Counted from the stretch's first letter, positions 36,512 through 47,726 are shown. The stretch is 64,000 nucleotides of DNA from Tetrapyrgos nigripes (GCA_013368315.1 JAACJM010000044.1:310001-374000); one strand, 5' to 3'. Translations and numbers: made by a program. Notes: generated by a model not told the origin, from the sequence alone.

Positions 36512-38869
36512 ATGTCATCACGAATGTCCCGTCGTCGCAAGAATCCCAATGATGCAGCCTCAATGTCCACCCCAGCAGCATCTCAGTCAGCACCCACTCC
36601 GACTGCTGCTCCAGCTCCAACCACCAACAGACAAACCCGAGGAAAGAAAGTCAATATTCCTGAGGAGCTGAGAAAATATTCTCGGCAGGAGAGGAAGGAC
36701 ATGCGCAGCGAGAAGGAGGAGCAGGCTGTCGCAGAGAAGACAGAAGCAGACAACAACCGCAAGAAAAAGGCTGCCACAGCCAGAGATTGCATCGCTGAGG
36801 AGATGGACAAAGAAGCACTTCGTGACGATGAGCTTATCTCCACTCGTCCTGATTTGCTGGAACCTAACTCACCTTTGCCTGAACCAGAGGAATATCCCTT
36901 GAGGACCAGCAGTTCTCCAGACCCATATGCTCCTCTGTCTCGTGCCCAGTCGTCATTCACAGCTGATGGAGCGACTGACAGAAGCGAGCCTCCATTTTCC
37001 GAACCCGTTTCTGAAAGTGAAGGTGGTATGCATGCTGAGTCAGTGCATTCTACAGAGGAAATGGATGTCGATGTTTTTGACGAGGAACACGAAAATCATG
37101 GGACCGGGAACGTCGCCTCTATGCGTGCTCCAGACTCAGAAGAGTCTCTTGACAACGAGGAGCGTGTCGAGTATGCAAGGCTGAAAGCGAAGCTCAATGC
37201 TAAAAAGGAAAAGAAAAAGGTATGTCTTCATGAAACTGTCAAGCACCGCTACGGCGCTAATAATTGTTATATACCTCAGGAAGCGAAAGTTGCTGTTCGA
37301 ACCGCAGTCACTGCAGCCCGCACCAATCCTCCAAAGACTCCTGTACTTCAGATGACCACTTCATCAACCAAACCCATCCATATCCTATCTGACGATGATG
37401 ATGATCTTCTATTGACAAAACCAGCAAACAAACGCGCAAAAGTGACCGAGATTGGCGGTTTAGCACTGGGAACCAAGAAATATCTTGCTTTGGCCAAGGC
37501 CACATGGAACACGTCTAGGATCCCGAGTGAAACCGAGGTGGAACCATTGGTAGTTGGGGAATTTGACGCTGATGAGAGTCCAGAAATTTTACGGGCTTCC
37601 AGGGATAACAAGGCCTCAAAAAAGCAGCAAAAGTTGCAAAAGGTATTTCTATTCCAAGTTGAAGATCCTAGCTAACGTCCTTATACAGGGGTCCAGGGAA
37701 GTTGAGTTGGTCGACACTGATGTCAAGGAAATAGAGGTTGAAGAGCGTGAGAATGCTGGACGTAGACGCGTCATCCTCAAGAAGGAGGACTTGCCCATCG
37801 TTTCCAAGACTGACTACAACATCTGGAGTTCTGAATTGGTGCCTGACCTCATCGAATGGTGTGGTACTTGTGCCAATCAATTCGGTCTTGGCAACGAGGC
37901 AGAACTTCCTAACCTTCTGGCCTCGCTCTGGGAAATCCATTTTGGCAACCTCAAACACATACCCAAGACCTATGCAGATGGTACTACGCAGAAGAAAAGG
38001 TCTTACCACCCCGCTATTCTCAGCATTGTATGTTTTTTCTATCTCTGCTGACAGTTGCTAATGTGCCTGCAGGCTCAGAGTCAAATTCGGACATACCGCA
38101 GCAAGCTTGGTGTAGCCGCCTTACAGGCTGTCTCTGAGAGGATCACGGAGCTGGAGCTAGAGGGAAAGGAGGCTATCAAAAAATGGGTGGAAGAACAGCT
38201 GGACAATGATGCATTTTCATGTGAAGTCCCTGGGCCAACTGTACGTGCTGTACTCAACTGTTCTATTTTCATTCTTAAGTCACCTTTGCCTTGCAGCGTT
38301 TGACTAGCCAAGGTGCTCTTCGAAGCAAGCTGGTCACCAACACCTTCGCATATCATCTCACTTGGGTCTTGGCGGCTAAGACACCTGTCGGCAACCCTGC
38401 GGGTGCATTAGCCCTCAGTGCTGCAGCGGTATGTTATATTTTTCTTCTGTCATGTATAGTCTAATAACTCTCTCAACACTTATTCTAGGTTGCCCGAGCT
38501 TTGTATGTGTGGAAAGATGGCGAGGACAGCGTGGAGAAGAGACGTGAAGAGAGGAGGAGAAAGATCGAGGAGGAGAAGAAGAAAGGTGCGAAGAAGGACA
38601 AGGGAAAGTCCAAGGAGGAGCCGAAGCCCATTGAGGATCCCCTTCTCGATTTCGGTGAGAATTGGGAGGCGACGCTTGACAAATTCTTTACAGTTGCCCA
38701 GCAATTTGATGATACCAAGTTCGAGCGCGTTTATCGAGCCAGTGAGGCGTACATCACTCACCTTCCTGCCTCTGGAGCTGGACCTGCATACAAAGAGTCC
38801 ACGAAGCCCTCAGTTAATCAATCTCGTGCCGCCACTGTAGAGGAAGACAGGTTCGTTGTGTCAGACTGA
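36512..38869 (+). CDS. accessory protein of the Plavaka-type transposon
   Basis: Six exons: 36512-37219, 37280-37642, 37689-38027, 38073-38240, 38297-38428, 38489-38869; 696 residues, phase 0 throughout. The first 380 residues are disordered and highly charged, with a basic start (MSRRRKNP), a Lys/Glu coiled-coil-like stretch (ARLKAKLNAKKEKKK) and the acidic patch HILSDDDDDLLL, which resembles a SUMO-interacting motif. The last 300 form an ordered domain: DYNIWSSELVPDLIEWCGTC, LPNLLASLWEIHFG, QIRTYRSKLGVAALQAVSER, ALRSKLVTNTFAYHLTWVLA, ALYVWKDGE. I do not recognise the domain. Divergent pairing with the transposase suggests a partner in DNA binding or regulation, as the second protein of some CACTA elements. 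A host gene captured by chance is the alternative. Start could also be five codons downstream. Confidence 0.8.
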
Positions 38870-39449
38870 GGTATGGTTAATAAATCTGTCTTCAGCCTCT
38901 GTACTGACTACCGCATCGCAGATACTTTACGGCCAATGACAACATATTGACTACTCGCGCTCCATTCTACTCTCGCTCTCTTACTACTACGCCTTTTAAT
39001 CTCCGAGTCACTGCTAATACTTTTCTTTCATTATATCTACTAGTACAGACTCAGAGTCTCTCTATGTTCCACTCTCGTTCTCTCTGCTACAACTCCTTTT
39101 AATCTCCTGTATCTAGTGGTGTTACGCCTTTAGCAGTCAAATGTGATATGCTATTTATCTAAATCGCCGAGCAATGGTCTGAACGGGGAGTGAAAGGCGT
39201 GTATGCGTCGTGTATTCTAAGTATGAAGCTGGTATGATGCTGGTGTGAAGCTGGTATGATGCTGGTATGATGGTGCATATTGGTGTATGGTTGGTGGGGA
39301 AGGCGGTGCGCAGCCGACGCATAATTTGGTATATTGGCGCATGTCCACGATGCACTCGGGGGTCGTGGAACACAGGCCTGATTTCGTATAATTTGGTATA
39401 TCCGGTCTCCGGGAACGCCAATCACGGACCTTCAGTTTTACTGATGATG
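38870..39449. repeat. transposon flank with short tandem repeats
   Basis: Pyrimidine-rich sequence with two similar ACTCTCG-TCTCT blocks (38965-39100), then a short array of GAAGCTGGTATGATGCTGGT units at 39220-39270 and two copies of ATAATTTGGTATAT (about 39320 and 39388). Subterminal repeats of this kind often mark the inside of transposon ends. Confidence 0.5.
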
Positions 39450-39882
39450 TCATAGCGCGGGCACTGGCGCTAAGTTATGACATAATCAACTATCGGCACG
39501 CAAATGGCACTTGCACTTCAGATCCAAATGGCTTCGGTTTTTCTTATACACTTTAGGATATATACAGGGATACCGCCTGTAAATTATTATCATTAAATAT
39601 TGAGTGAAAGTAGTACTTATGTGACGACAGAGATTGCAGCCAAATGCCTGAAAGCGGAAGTGGCTGTGCACTCGCGGAAATGAACTTCAGGCCTTTGTGC
39701 GAGTTCAACTTCATTTTGAGTCGTGATTTTTGGCAAGCAGGATCAGAAGGATTAATACTGATGAAATGTTAAATAAAAGTTATAATGTTTTGACTGGGTA
39801 GTACAGAATATGTGGCAAAATCGGGTGTGGGAGTTTCTGGTGATTATGTCATAACTTTCCGCCAGCGCCTGCGCCTATAGGT
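39450..39882. mobile_element. MITE with ~35-base inverted ends
   Basis: TAGCGCGGGCACTGGCGCTA then AGTTATGACATAATCA at the left is mirrored on the right by TGATTATGTCATAACTTTCC then GCCAGCGCCTGCGCCTA. About 430 bases, no coding capacity. Target duplication not clear (TA is possible). Confidence 0.65.
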
Positions 39883-40619
39883 TAGTACCAGACTACTATA
39901 TACACACGACAGTGAAGATATGTATATACATTGTCTGGATACTTGAGACTATCTACGAATGCAGACTAATTGCTGCATCTTCTACCGCGAGTCAGAGGAA
40001 ATCAGACGAGAGACTACGACATTTCAGTAAGTTAAGTACTATAATGGCTGTAGTAGGGTAACATTAAAAACCTGCGGGGGAAAACTACTTTGGGAGAAAG
40101 CCCCTTGTCAGGAAAAGTTTGCCACTACTTGGGAGAGAATGTGAAAGAGGATGGGAATGGGAGGGTGAGCAAAAAATCTCTCGATAAACTAAGGAGAACA
40201 AACAGGAATGGAGACTATATAAGGTAGATGATAGGAATATGAAATATATGAGACTAGTGGAGAAAGGTATGGAGATGATGTTTAGAATGGATGTTAGAGA
40301 AGGGTGTAGAAGACTAGCAGTTTCACTGAATTGTGATCAGATCACAAACTGCTAGTAAGGAGGGTTTGATCTCAGTGAGATCTATGAACCAAGATGGAGG
40401 AAAGGAAAGAATAGATAGTGAGGGAGGTGAGAATGCGAGACTCTGTGAAGTACTCGCAATTAGACTACATTAAAGTAAACATTAACAACAATTTAAGATG
40501 TAATTACCACTAGCATAGACTAATAGGGTATAAAGCTTTTTGGAGACTTGTTTTCTGATTGCTAGGATACTGTACTCAGCTCGAGTCGACCCATATCTCA
40601 TCAACAGGTGCAACGTCAT
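39883..40619. other. AT-rich stretch, nothing recognised
   Basis: Purine-rich sequence without an exon chain or a repeat seen elsewhere in the window, apart from a short inverted pair around AACTGCTAGT / ACTAGCAGTT (40313-40355). Confidence 0.5.
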
Positions 40620-40828
40620 CACCGCGAACGGCGATGCATATTTGGAGCATGGAAAAATCTAAACTTAAATGACGGATTTTTGCTCGGCCCCAGAAATACT
40701 CCATATGGAATATCGGCTTCGAATCGGTCCCATATGGAGTAGGCCCTGCGAGCAAAAGCTGCTTTGAAAAATCAGTAATTTAAGTTTGTGTTTTTCAATG
40801 GCCCAAATATGCATCGCCGTCCGCGGTG
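40620..40828. mobile_element. CACTA-like MITE, TSD CAT
   Basis: Third, more diverged copy of the 209-base family. Starts CACCGCGAACGGCGATGC, ends GCATCGCCGTCCGCGGTG, with CAT on both sides (40617-40619, 40829-40831). Both ends have changed together compared with the other two copies, so it is a sub-family, not a decayed copy. Confidence 0.9.
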
Positions 40829-40831
40829 CAT

Positions 40832-41170
40832 GTTGGACCTTACACCTACTGATTTTGATCAGCTTGTCGAGGTTCAAAAGACCTACCTACGACGAGTTTT
40901 GGGGATCAATAACCACTCAATTCTGGCCCCTCTGTTTATGGAACTTGGAATCTTGCCACTTCAATATTGTTGAATCATCCTTGCCCTCCGCTACCTTCAA
41001 TACATCTTATCCAGAGACCCCTCTCACTATACAAAAATCTCCCTTCAATCCTGCCTACTGCTTTGCCATCAATTGGATAATGAACAATGTATGGTGGACG
41101 GTGGAGGGTGTGCACAACATGTACACTTGACTGACTTAATGCTTAATACTGCATCGGAAGACCAATGGGC
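40832..41170 (+). pseudogene. non-LTR retrotransposon reverse-transcriptase fragment
   Basis: The frame reads LVEVQKTYLRRVLGINNHSI, LAPLFMELGILPLQY, a TGA, then IILALRYLQYILSRDPSHY. This matches the tail of jockey-type LINE polyproteins common in agarics, where an RR pair normally follows the Tyr. The stop could be CGA changed to TGA. Only about 110 codons remain; it starts next to the MITE at 40620-40828. Confidence 0.75.
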
Positions 41171-41610
41171 AATGGCACACGTTAAAAATGTATGCCTTTT
41201 TTTTGTTCTTGTTTTTGTTCTTGTTTTCCTTCTATTTCTTCTCCTCTCTCTTCTGCTTTCTCTATCTTCGCCTTCTCATTTTTTTAAGAAAATTTATTGA
41301 CCTTCACTGGCATTTAAAGCTAACTAACCAACTAACTATGATCCATCCTATGCCTACGGTTATCCAGCTCACTCGTCCTCGCATTCGCATTCCCCACTTC
41401 CTACCCTCCTGGGCTAGTCAGTCCAGTCTGTCCGAGGTCCTTTCGGAAACCGTAATAGGGATAGGGACAATAAGAAAAGGGAACTCAAGGAGCCCGACAG
41501 TCATTCAGTCAATCATACCAACCGGCGACTTTGACCGCAAGTCATTAGGTGTCAGTAATTCCTTTCCTCAGGCGTCCCCACATTCTGCTCATCAACCTAC
41601 CTATCCCACT

Positions 41611-41750
41611 TAGGGCTCCTAGCGGATTGGATGATCCGGCGCCTATCCGCCAATGAGGCCTCGGATTCGGATGGCGGATGGGCCTCTGGAGGTGTACCCA
41701 TCCGACGGATACCATCTGCCCATCCGTAGATGATCGTCGGATGACTGAAG
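41611..41750. mobile_element. truncated hAT-type MITE end
   Basis: Begins TAGGGCTCCTAGCGGATTGG, the left terminus of the complete element at 54470-55090, followed by several ATCCGNCGGAT-like subterminal repeats. The right terminus is absent. A hairpin motif copy follows at 41824-41870. Confidence 0.7.
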
Positions 41751-41879
41751 TACGTGAGAATGTGTCGTACTTGCCCAATTTGGTTCAATCTCGGGCTTTC
41801 CCGAGGTACTGTATGAAAGTGATGTGGGCCAACACTACGCGTGGCGAGTACGAGGCCACAGGCTCTGGTACATAAATTA

Positions 41880-43329
41880 TTCCTTCTTCTAACAATGGAA
41901 TATCATACATGGTTCTTGTTTCCTTGAAGCTATGTATTCATCCTGAATATGCAAGTAACTCACTTCAGAAGTACACACCTCTTTGAGCACCTTTGCAATT
42001 TCTCCACTGCATTGGACTCAGGATTGCTGTTACTTCAGGTTGATGGTTGAAAACCACATTGTTATACTTTGCACATTTGCCAGACATGAAGTAAATTGAG
42101 GAGCAGTTTAGGTTATGATCTTACACCTCCGCACATGTATATGTTCGTTCCTGGGGAAATTGAAAGATGGGAGAGTAAGTGAGTGATGTAACTCTTTTCA
42201 GAGAAGAAGCCTAGGTTGAGTTCACGAAGGTTGGGGAGGAAAATAATTCGTGAGATTCTGTTCTCATCCTGAGACGATGGTTATCTGATAAGTACAGGAA
42301 TGACAAACAGTGGGTGGTCAAATTTATCAGGAAGAAGTGGGCCGGCACGTAGAAGGGATAACTCTTCAAGTTTTTGGGCTCCCTCAAGAAAATTGAAGAA
42401 GGCTGGCATTGTAGGCAGAGTGTCACGATCCTAGGTGAATAAAAAAAATCATTTAGTAGGGACAATGGAAAGAGAGAAGTTGTGAGCGCAGGAGAGAAAA
42501 TAGGAATAGGAGCAGGCACCAAATAAACCTGTCACTGTAAAATGGGGAATGGCATCACTTGGATTTTTCAATATGTGGTATGACTTCTGGTGGTTATGAG
42601 AGAACACTATGCACCAGAAAAGTTTAGGTATCCCAAGCTTAAGGGTAGAAAATAAAAGCTGAGCCATCAATAGTCCGTCAAGTGGGCTGTGTATTGGGCT
42701 TCGGCTTATAGTGTATAGCCTAGCTGGCAGTGGCTCATTGGGAGCAGACATAGGTATGCTGGTTCTGGAAGAGAATCTGCCTAGAGATAGAGCCTTTAAA
42801 GTTAAAGTTGGCTGATACAAGAGGTACTAGAATGAAGAAAGTATGTGGAGACGCATGCTGGCAGCGAACCGCGAGATCATTGTTGCTGCGAAAGCCTAAA
42901 TAGATGTTTGTTTGGCATCAGCCTGGAACATTATGTAAAGTTCAGACCAGAGAGTTGAAGAATTCGAAAGACCAGAATATGAAGAGGAAAAAGTAATATA
43001 TGTTTGAGCAAACTCAGTCAAAATCGAAGGGAAGAGAGAAATAAGGGGAGCAAGCCTCATGAATGATTGATTCGAAGAAGATTGAGACGAGAAATAAAAC
43101 AAACAAGGCTGTAAGCATATACCTATGCTGGTTCAATTACGTGTAAATTCTCGAATTGAAAGTTAAAAGGTCGAAAAAAGAGAGCAGAGATGAGCAAGGC
43201 AAAGGAATCATGAGGAAAGGAGAGAAGACAAGAAAAGGAGCTAGCAGAGAAAACAAGACGTAGAAGAAGAAATCATGAGGAAAACAGAAGAACAAAGAAA
43301 AAAAAGCAAGGGATGAAGAACAAGACAAG
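41880..43329. other. no gene seen
   Basis: Frames of 100-120 codons on the minus strand at 42.2-42.8 kb have no domain and no splice partners I can support. From 43.14 kb the strand turns very purine-rich, leading into the repeat that follows. Confidence 0.45.
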
Positions 43330-44232
43330 ATATTGAGAGGGAGAAAGATAATGAAAAATGAAAGAGAGCAAAAGAGAAAGGAAAGCAATCAAAAAAGAAC
43401 AACACAAAGAGATCGACAGGAAAAAAGACAACGAAAATGAAAGATTAAGATTGGAAACTTTTGGTACCGGTCGCAAAGATATTTGGACAATGATGTTGTT
43501 TGGTAGTATTTTAAAGCTACTTTATAAAGATCTAATCATCGCTGTAAGTACCACCTTGGATTTCATCTATCCCCTATCATTTACTTCTCGCGCAGGACCT
43601 CAGGGCTGTCCACGCTTATCTTGTATGCCTCCGTGGCCCGTACCTCTCGCGCAGGACCCCAGGACTGTCCATTGCACATTCCCCACACATGTATCCTTTC
43701 TCTCTTCGTCTCAGTAATTTGTTTTGTCTCAAGTTCTCGTACATGTCTCCAATTTCCTTCCGCGTGTTTCTAATTTATCTTCATACGCGTTTCTTTCTCC
43801 TGTTTTGAGTATTCCCATACTTATACCCCCGAGAGACTCGTCCTATTCATTCTTCATCTTTTCACTCTTACTTATGAGTCTAGCAGCACTAGCCATTTCT
43901 TGAGCTACCCGCCCTCCTCTCCCATTTTCATTTTCTTGTCTTGTTTACATATACTACAATATTTACTTTATGTATGGCGCTGCTGAGCCAAGCCTCATTT
44001 GTTTCATGCAAATTATACCCAGGGTGATTCTCCTATAATCCTTGTCTCAAAATCCCCTCAACGACACACCACCAAGATAATTAGTCATGTTAAGAAATAG
44101 AAGTGTGAATATTGGCAAGGAGGAAACCGGAAACAACAGCACGGGAGGAGACGGGATGAATATGCACTGCCACATGCAGAAATGGAGTGTAAAGAACTCA
44201 GCCTCATTTCATTCGGCCTCGTAACTGACATT
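43330..44232. repeat. interrupted repeat R2, copy 1
   Basis: Left part (43330-43505, AAAGACAACGAAAATGAAAG, then GGTACCGGTCGCAAAGATAT) and right part (44085-44232, GAAACCGGAAACAACAGCAC to TTTCATTCGGCCTCGTAA) match 55945-57143, but about 580 unrelated bases separate them here. Inside the gap are two direct copies of CTCGCGCAGGACC (about 43588 and 43649). Confidence 0.8.
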
Positions 44233-45110
44233 ACATACTTATTGTTCAGCTTTAATTCAACTTAACTTTTTTGACTCGATGCTGAAGCGCTAAAAGATCT
44301 AAAGCAATTCTAAAGTGCTTCACAGAAGTATGTACTTGATGACCCGCGAACGCCAAAGGCAAGCAATATCGTCCCGGAAAGGCAAAACCACCGACGTCGA
44401 CGATGCCATGCATATGAAGCTATGTAGCAAGGCAGGTACTAGCAACATCTCAGGTTAAGTAAATCATCCGTTCAGAACTATTTTTGCTCCAGTGGAATAC
44501 AAGTGGAATATGTATCCTCGGCTCTTGCAAGTGCAGGACACAGAATTTCGACTCCTGAAGTGTGAAGCTTCTAGTGGACAGTCCCGTGGACGATGATGTA
44601 TTAGGTAGGTACATCAGGGTGCTTCCCGGAACCCGGCGTTTCAGCACTTGGACCCATGCCGTGATAATAGAATCCTCCTCCTCCTCAAAATCTTCGCATC
44701 GTCTTAAGTCATGATCATCAAAACTCACACTGATTACAAGCTGTCCTAGCCACTAAGGCATCCATCTCAAATGGGACATATAGAGTTGAATTAACGTTTG
44801 TTGCAAGTATAATTGGCCATTTGGGAAAGGTTCGTTGAACTTGCTGCGCTTCTTTGAATATACTGTACAAATACGGAGAATACTGTACGATGGATTGAAA
44901 TGCCAATCTCCTCTGACTCATGATTTTCAGGGTTTAGAATTCTATGCATACGTACTGATGAACTGGTTGCGTCCATGCGCGCCTCTACGGGATCACACCC
45001 CCCAATATTTTCCCATCTACCGAATCATGAATGTTCAAATGTAAAGAATGCATGCCCGCTTCAAGCTTCCCGCCGACACTATGGTCCTCTTTATTCAGTC
45101 TTCTTTAGCC
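44233..45110. other. no supported gene
   Basis: A minus-strand frame near 44.92-44.72 kb (SIVQYSPYLYSIFKEAQQVQ) looks protein-like but would need a frameshift to reach an ATG at 44976, and it finds no downstream exon. Possibly an old gene fragment. Confidence 0.35.
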
Positions 45111-45118
45111 TATAAAGA
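45111..45118 (+). promoter_or_regulatory. TATA box of the LysM gene
   Basis: TATAAAGA 121 bases ahead of the start codon. Confidence 0.6.
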
Positions 45119-45231
45119 GAAGGAAGTCCTCAGCCGATTTCCTCAGTGGCATCATCGACGTCCTCCCCTCTCCAGCTCCTCAAATTCGACACTTACTTAC
45201 TCTCCACTACATTCCCCAACTTGAAGTTAAC

Positions 45232-45781
45232 ATGTTTTCCTTCATCTGCCTTTCCGTTCTCGTCGCCACATTGGCTTTGGGTAAGTCTACGTTCATCCTT
45301 GCATCCCCACCATATCGGGTTTTGTATTTATGACTCTCTCATTCTGCCTCCTCTGTATAGCAACCAGCTCCAACGCGCAATCCCAAGCCCAATGTGCCCG
45401 CAACTACACCGTCCATTTGGGAGATATCTGCGACGGGATTTCTGCCGCTCAACACACCTCCACCTTCCAGCTCGCCAACGCCAATCAAGGCGTTATCAAC
45501 GCTGATTGTAGTAATCTCGCAGCTGGAATGGTTCGTACCCCTCTTCAAGTCTCTTCCGTCTAGCTTATAATTACTCTTCACGTTCACTTACTCTACCTTT
45601 GACTTGATCTATTCAGCCCCTCTGCCTCGGTGATCTCGGCAAAGACTGTTCCACCGTCACCGTCGTTCAATCTGGCGTTGGATGCGCAACTATTGCTGAT
45701 AATGCTGGGATTCCTCTCGATACGTTACTTCATAACAACCCGAATGTTAACGCTGATTGCACTAATATTTACGAGCTGTGA
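45232..45781 (+). CDS. secreted LysM-domain protein
   Basis: Exons 45232-45280, 45361-45530 and 45617-45781 join in phase and give 127 residues. A signal peptide (MFSFICLSVLVATLALG) is cut by the first intron. Two LysM units follow: YTVHLGDICDGISAAQHTST to NLAAGMPLCLG, and VTVVQSGVGCATIADNAGIP to NADCTNIYEL. LysM modules bind chitin or other GlcNAc polymers; short secreted ones in fungi hide chitin or bind to wall material. The second unit stops at TGA right after NIYEL, where family members normally continue for about ten residues to a final cysteine. GC-rich unrelated DNA begins at once after the stop, so the 3' end may have been replaced by an insertion. Six cysteines in the mature part. 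Confidence 0.85.
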
Positions 45782-46130
45782 ACCCGTGCCTACAGCACGG
45801 ATTCATAGCTCGCCGGGGCTGCGCCCCTGGACCCCGCTCACTCGGCTGCCGCCTCGTTCTCGATAATAGGGGTATATATACAGGGTTACTTATTATGAGG
45901 ACTCACTTGGCACTGCACACCTCAAAAAAGGGTATGGCAAGGGTATGGCCATTAGCAATGTTGCAGCCCCATCTTCTCATCCTAACTAACTCAGGTTATA
46001 ATCCACTCGGACCTTCAGCCCTCACTCTTTTTTATTATTAAGCTCTGGACTTCCCTCACTTGGCACTGCACACCTTGAAAAAGGGTATATACATGGTTAT
46101 TATAAGCATTAGTTTTTGAGAACTTGGTTC
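45782..46130. repeat. GC-rich hairpin and direct repeats after the LysM gene
   Basis: GCCGGGGCTGCGCCCCTGG at about 45813 can form a hairpin (GGGGC/GCCCC). Two direct copies of CACTTGGCACTGCACACC(T), each followed by an A-run and GGGTAT, stand at 45904 and 46058. Confidence 0.65.
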
Positions 46131-46779
46131 AAGCCTACATTGGTTTAGTTTCAGTCTGCTCAAAACACACAAAGTAAATATACTCTGTACTGTCCTTCAT
46201 AGTCATTAAAATTTGAAAAATTCTGTGCATTAGTGTTGAGGATGTTATGTGCCAAAGCCAGGCCAGACTTACTGAAATTTATACTACCCCTGCCACTATT
46301 TCACATTTTTATCATACATATGCTGTACATTACATACTTACCATTGAGGATGTGCAAGGACACTATCAGCCACCCCCATCCCCATATCTACCCACATCCT
46401 CCTACTCACACCTCCAAATCTTCCTCCATCATTATTAGTTAACTATGATAACAAAATTCCAGACACCCTTCCTCATTCTCCTTCTCTTGCATACAGTCAC
46501 CTGAGGAAAGTATGCTTTCTTACAATTTACTAATAGTTGACCTCAGTATGGTAGAATCTAAGGCTTTTTTGAGCTATTTACATCTTCATATATTTTACAG
46601 GGACCTTTTTGCTATATTCATTGAGGTATGTAGCATATATGCTGTGGAACATAGGTAGTGAAGTTTGCCTGGGAAAACAGATGGACAGGGGCTTATTACC
46701 GGCAGTAAGCGCGGTCGTCAGTGGTGGCAGTTGTTTCCGTCGGAAGGTTGTGTAGACCACGTGACTTTGTGCCTTACTC
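46131..46779. other. no gene seen
   Basis: AT-rich, with a CA/CCCATC-rich run near 46370-46420. Confidence 0.5.
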
Positions 46780-47400
46780 GGTTAATTAGCCGTCGAAATC
46801 CTCACACGGGTAGTCGCATTCTATATAGATCCTGGAGAGGTATGTCTTGGATTCTTGACTCGGAGTTTAAGTTGAACTGATGAATCTTTGACTTTTCTTT
46901 GTTTGCAGGTTCTGTGCACTTCTGGTGGATTGTTCAATTATTGAAGTGCGAAGGAGAAAGGGTCGAGTGGGAATTTAGTAAGGTACGGCCTTAGGTATAA
47001 GTACTATGCATCATATTGGAGGATACGTCCACAGGGAATATGATGGACGTCTTCAATTCTTAAAGTAAAAATGTCTCTGAAACGAGACTGACCGATTAAT
47101 CGGACCCTAGATAGGGTCGAAGCTTCATGCGGGATGCAGGGATTTAAGAAGGTCTGTAATGGTAGCCTACGATCAGAGATATTATAGCAGTTCAAAATAT
47201 CTGCATGATGATGAACAAACTCACGTTTATTAGCTGTGGCGTAGAGAGTATGTCCTTGCGATTATGCGGACTGCTCTGCACATGTATGTCTTTGTTACAT
47301 GTCATATGAACTGAATGTTATAACTGTTTTCTGGTCTCAGGCTCTGACTATAGCGACTGGAGATTTGGAGGACTTTCTGGAGAGGATGTGGCAAGAGTAG
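46780..47400 (+). pseudogene. 3' exons of an unrecognised gene
   Basis: Three exon-like pieces fit by phase: one ending 46839 (HTGSRILYRSWR), 46909-46982 (SVHFWWIVQLLKCEGERVEW) and 47341-47400 (ALTIATGDLEDFLERMWQE and a stop). Splice sites are good, which is hard to get by chance. No start or upstream exons can be found, so this is either the tail of a larger gene I cannot follow or a truncated duplicate. Confidence 0.4.
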
Positions 47401-47726
47401 GTACTTTATCTTATATACGGTAGTAGCTAGGGAATACTACAGATCTTGTACAGCTATGTACGAAGGAAGTTTCAACAGTAAATGAAAATAAGAAGAAATT
47501 TCAAACGAAACAAGTGAGAAAGGAACAAAGTAAGAAATTAGAACGCGTTTGAAGATGTAGAAAATACGATAAGCTCCAATAGAGTTCATAGCAATCAGAT
47601 AATCAAAACGGTGATGGAGACGAAGTAGAGGAAAGATAAGAATACAAGAAAAACACGAAATGGACTTGTGACTGAAGTATGAGGACTAAGGTAGATACCA
47701 GAACTTAATGGTACTACATCAGATCA

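Larger units (their letters stand above)
32996..38869. mobile_element. Plavaka-type DNA transposon (coding core)
   Basis: Minimal extent: from the transposase stop codon to the stop of the divergent accessory gene. Two intact multi-exon genes face away from a shared 172-base spacer. True ends are not settled. One weak candidate pair is CACCTTGGTTCCCGG at 32896-32910 and the complementary-looking CCGGGAACGCCAATCACGG at about 39409-39427, but a target duplication is not obvious there. Confidence 0.75.

Noticed and set aside
36583..36960. 125-codon minus-strand frame
   Set aside because: Antisense shadow of the first exon of the transposon accessory gene.
37348..37611. Minus-strand frames inside the accessory gene
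   Set aside because: No domain; the plus-strand exons close in phase and explain the region.
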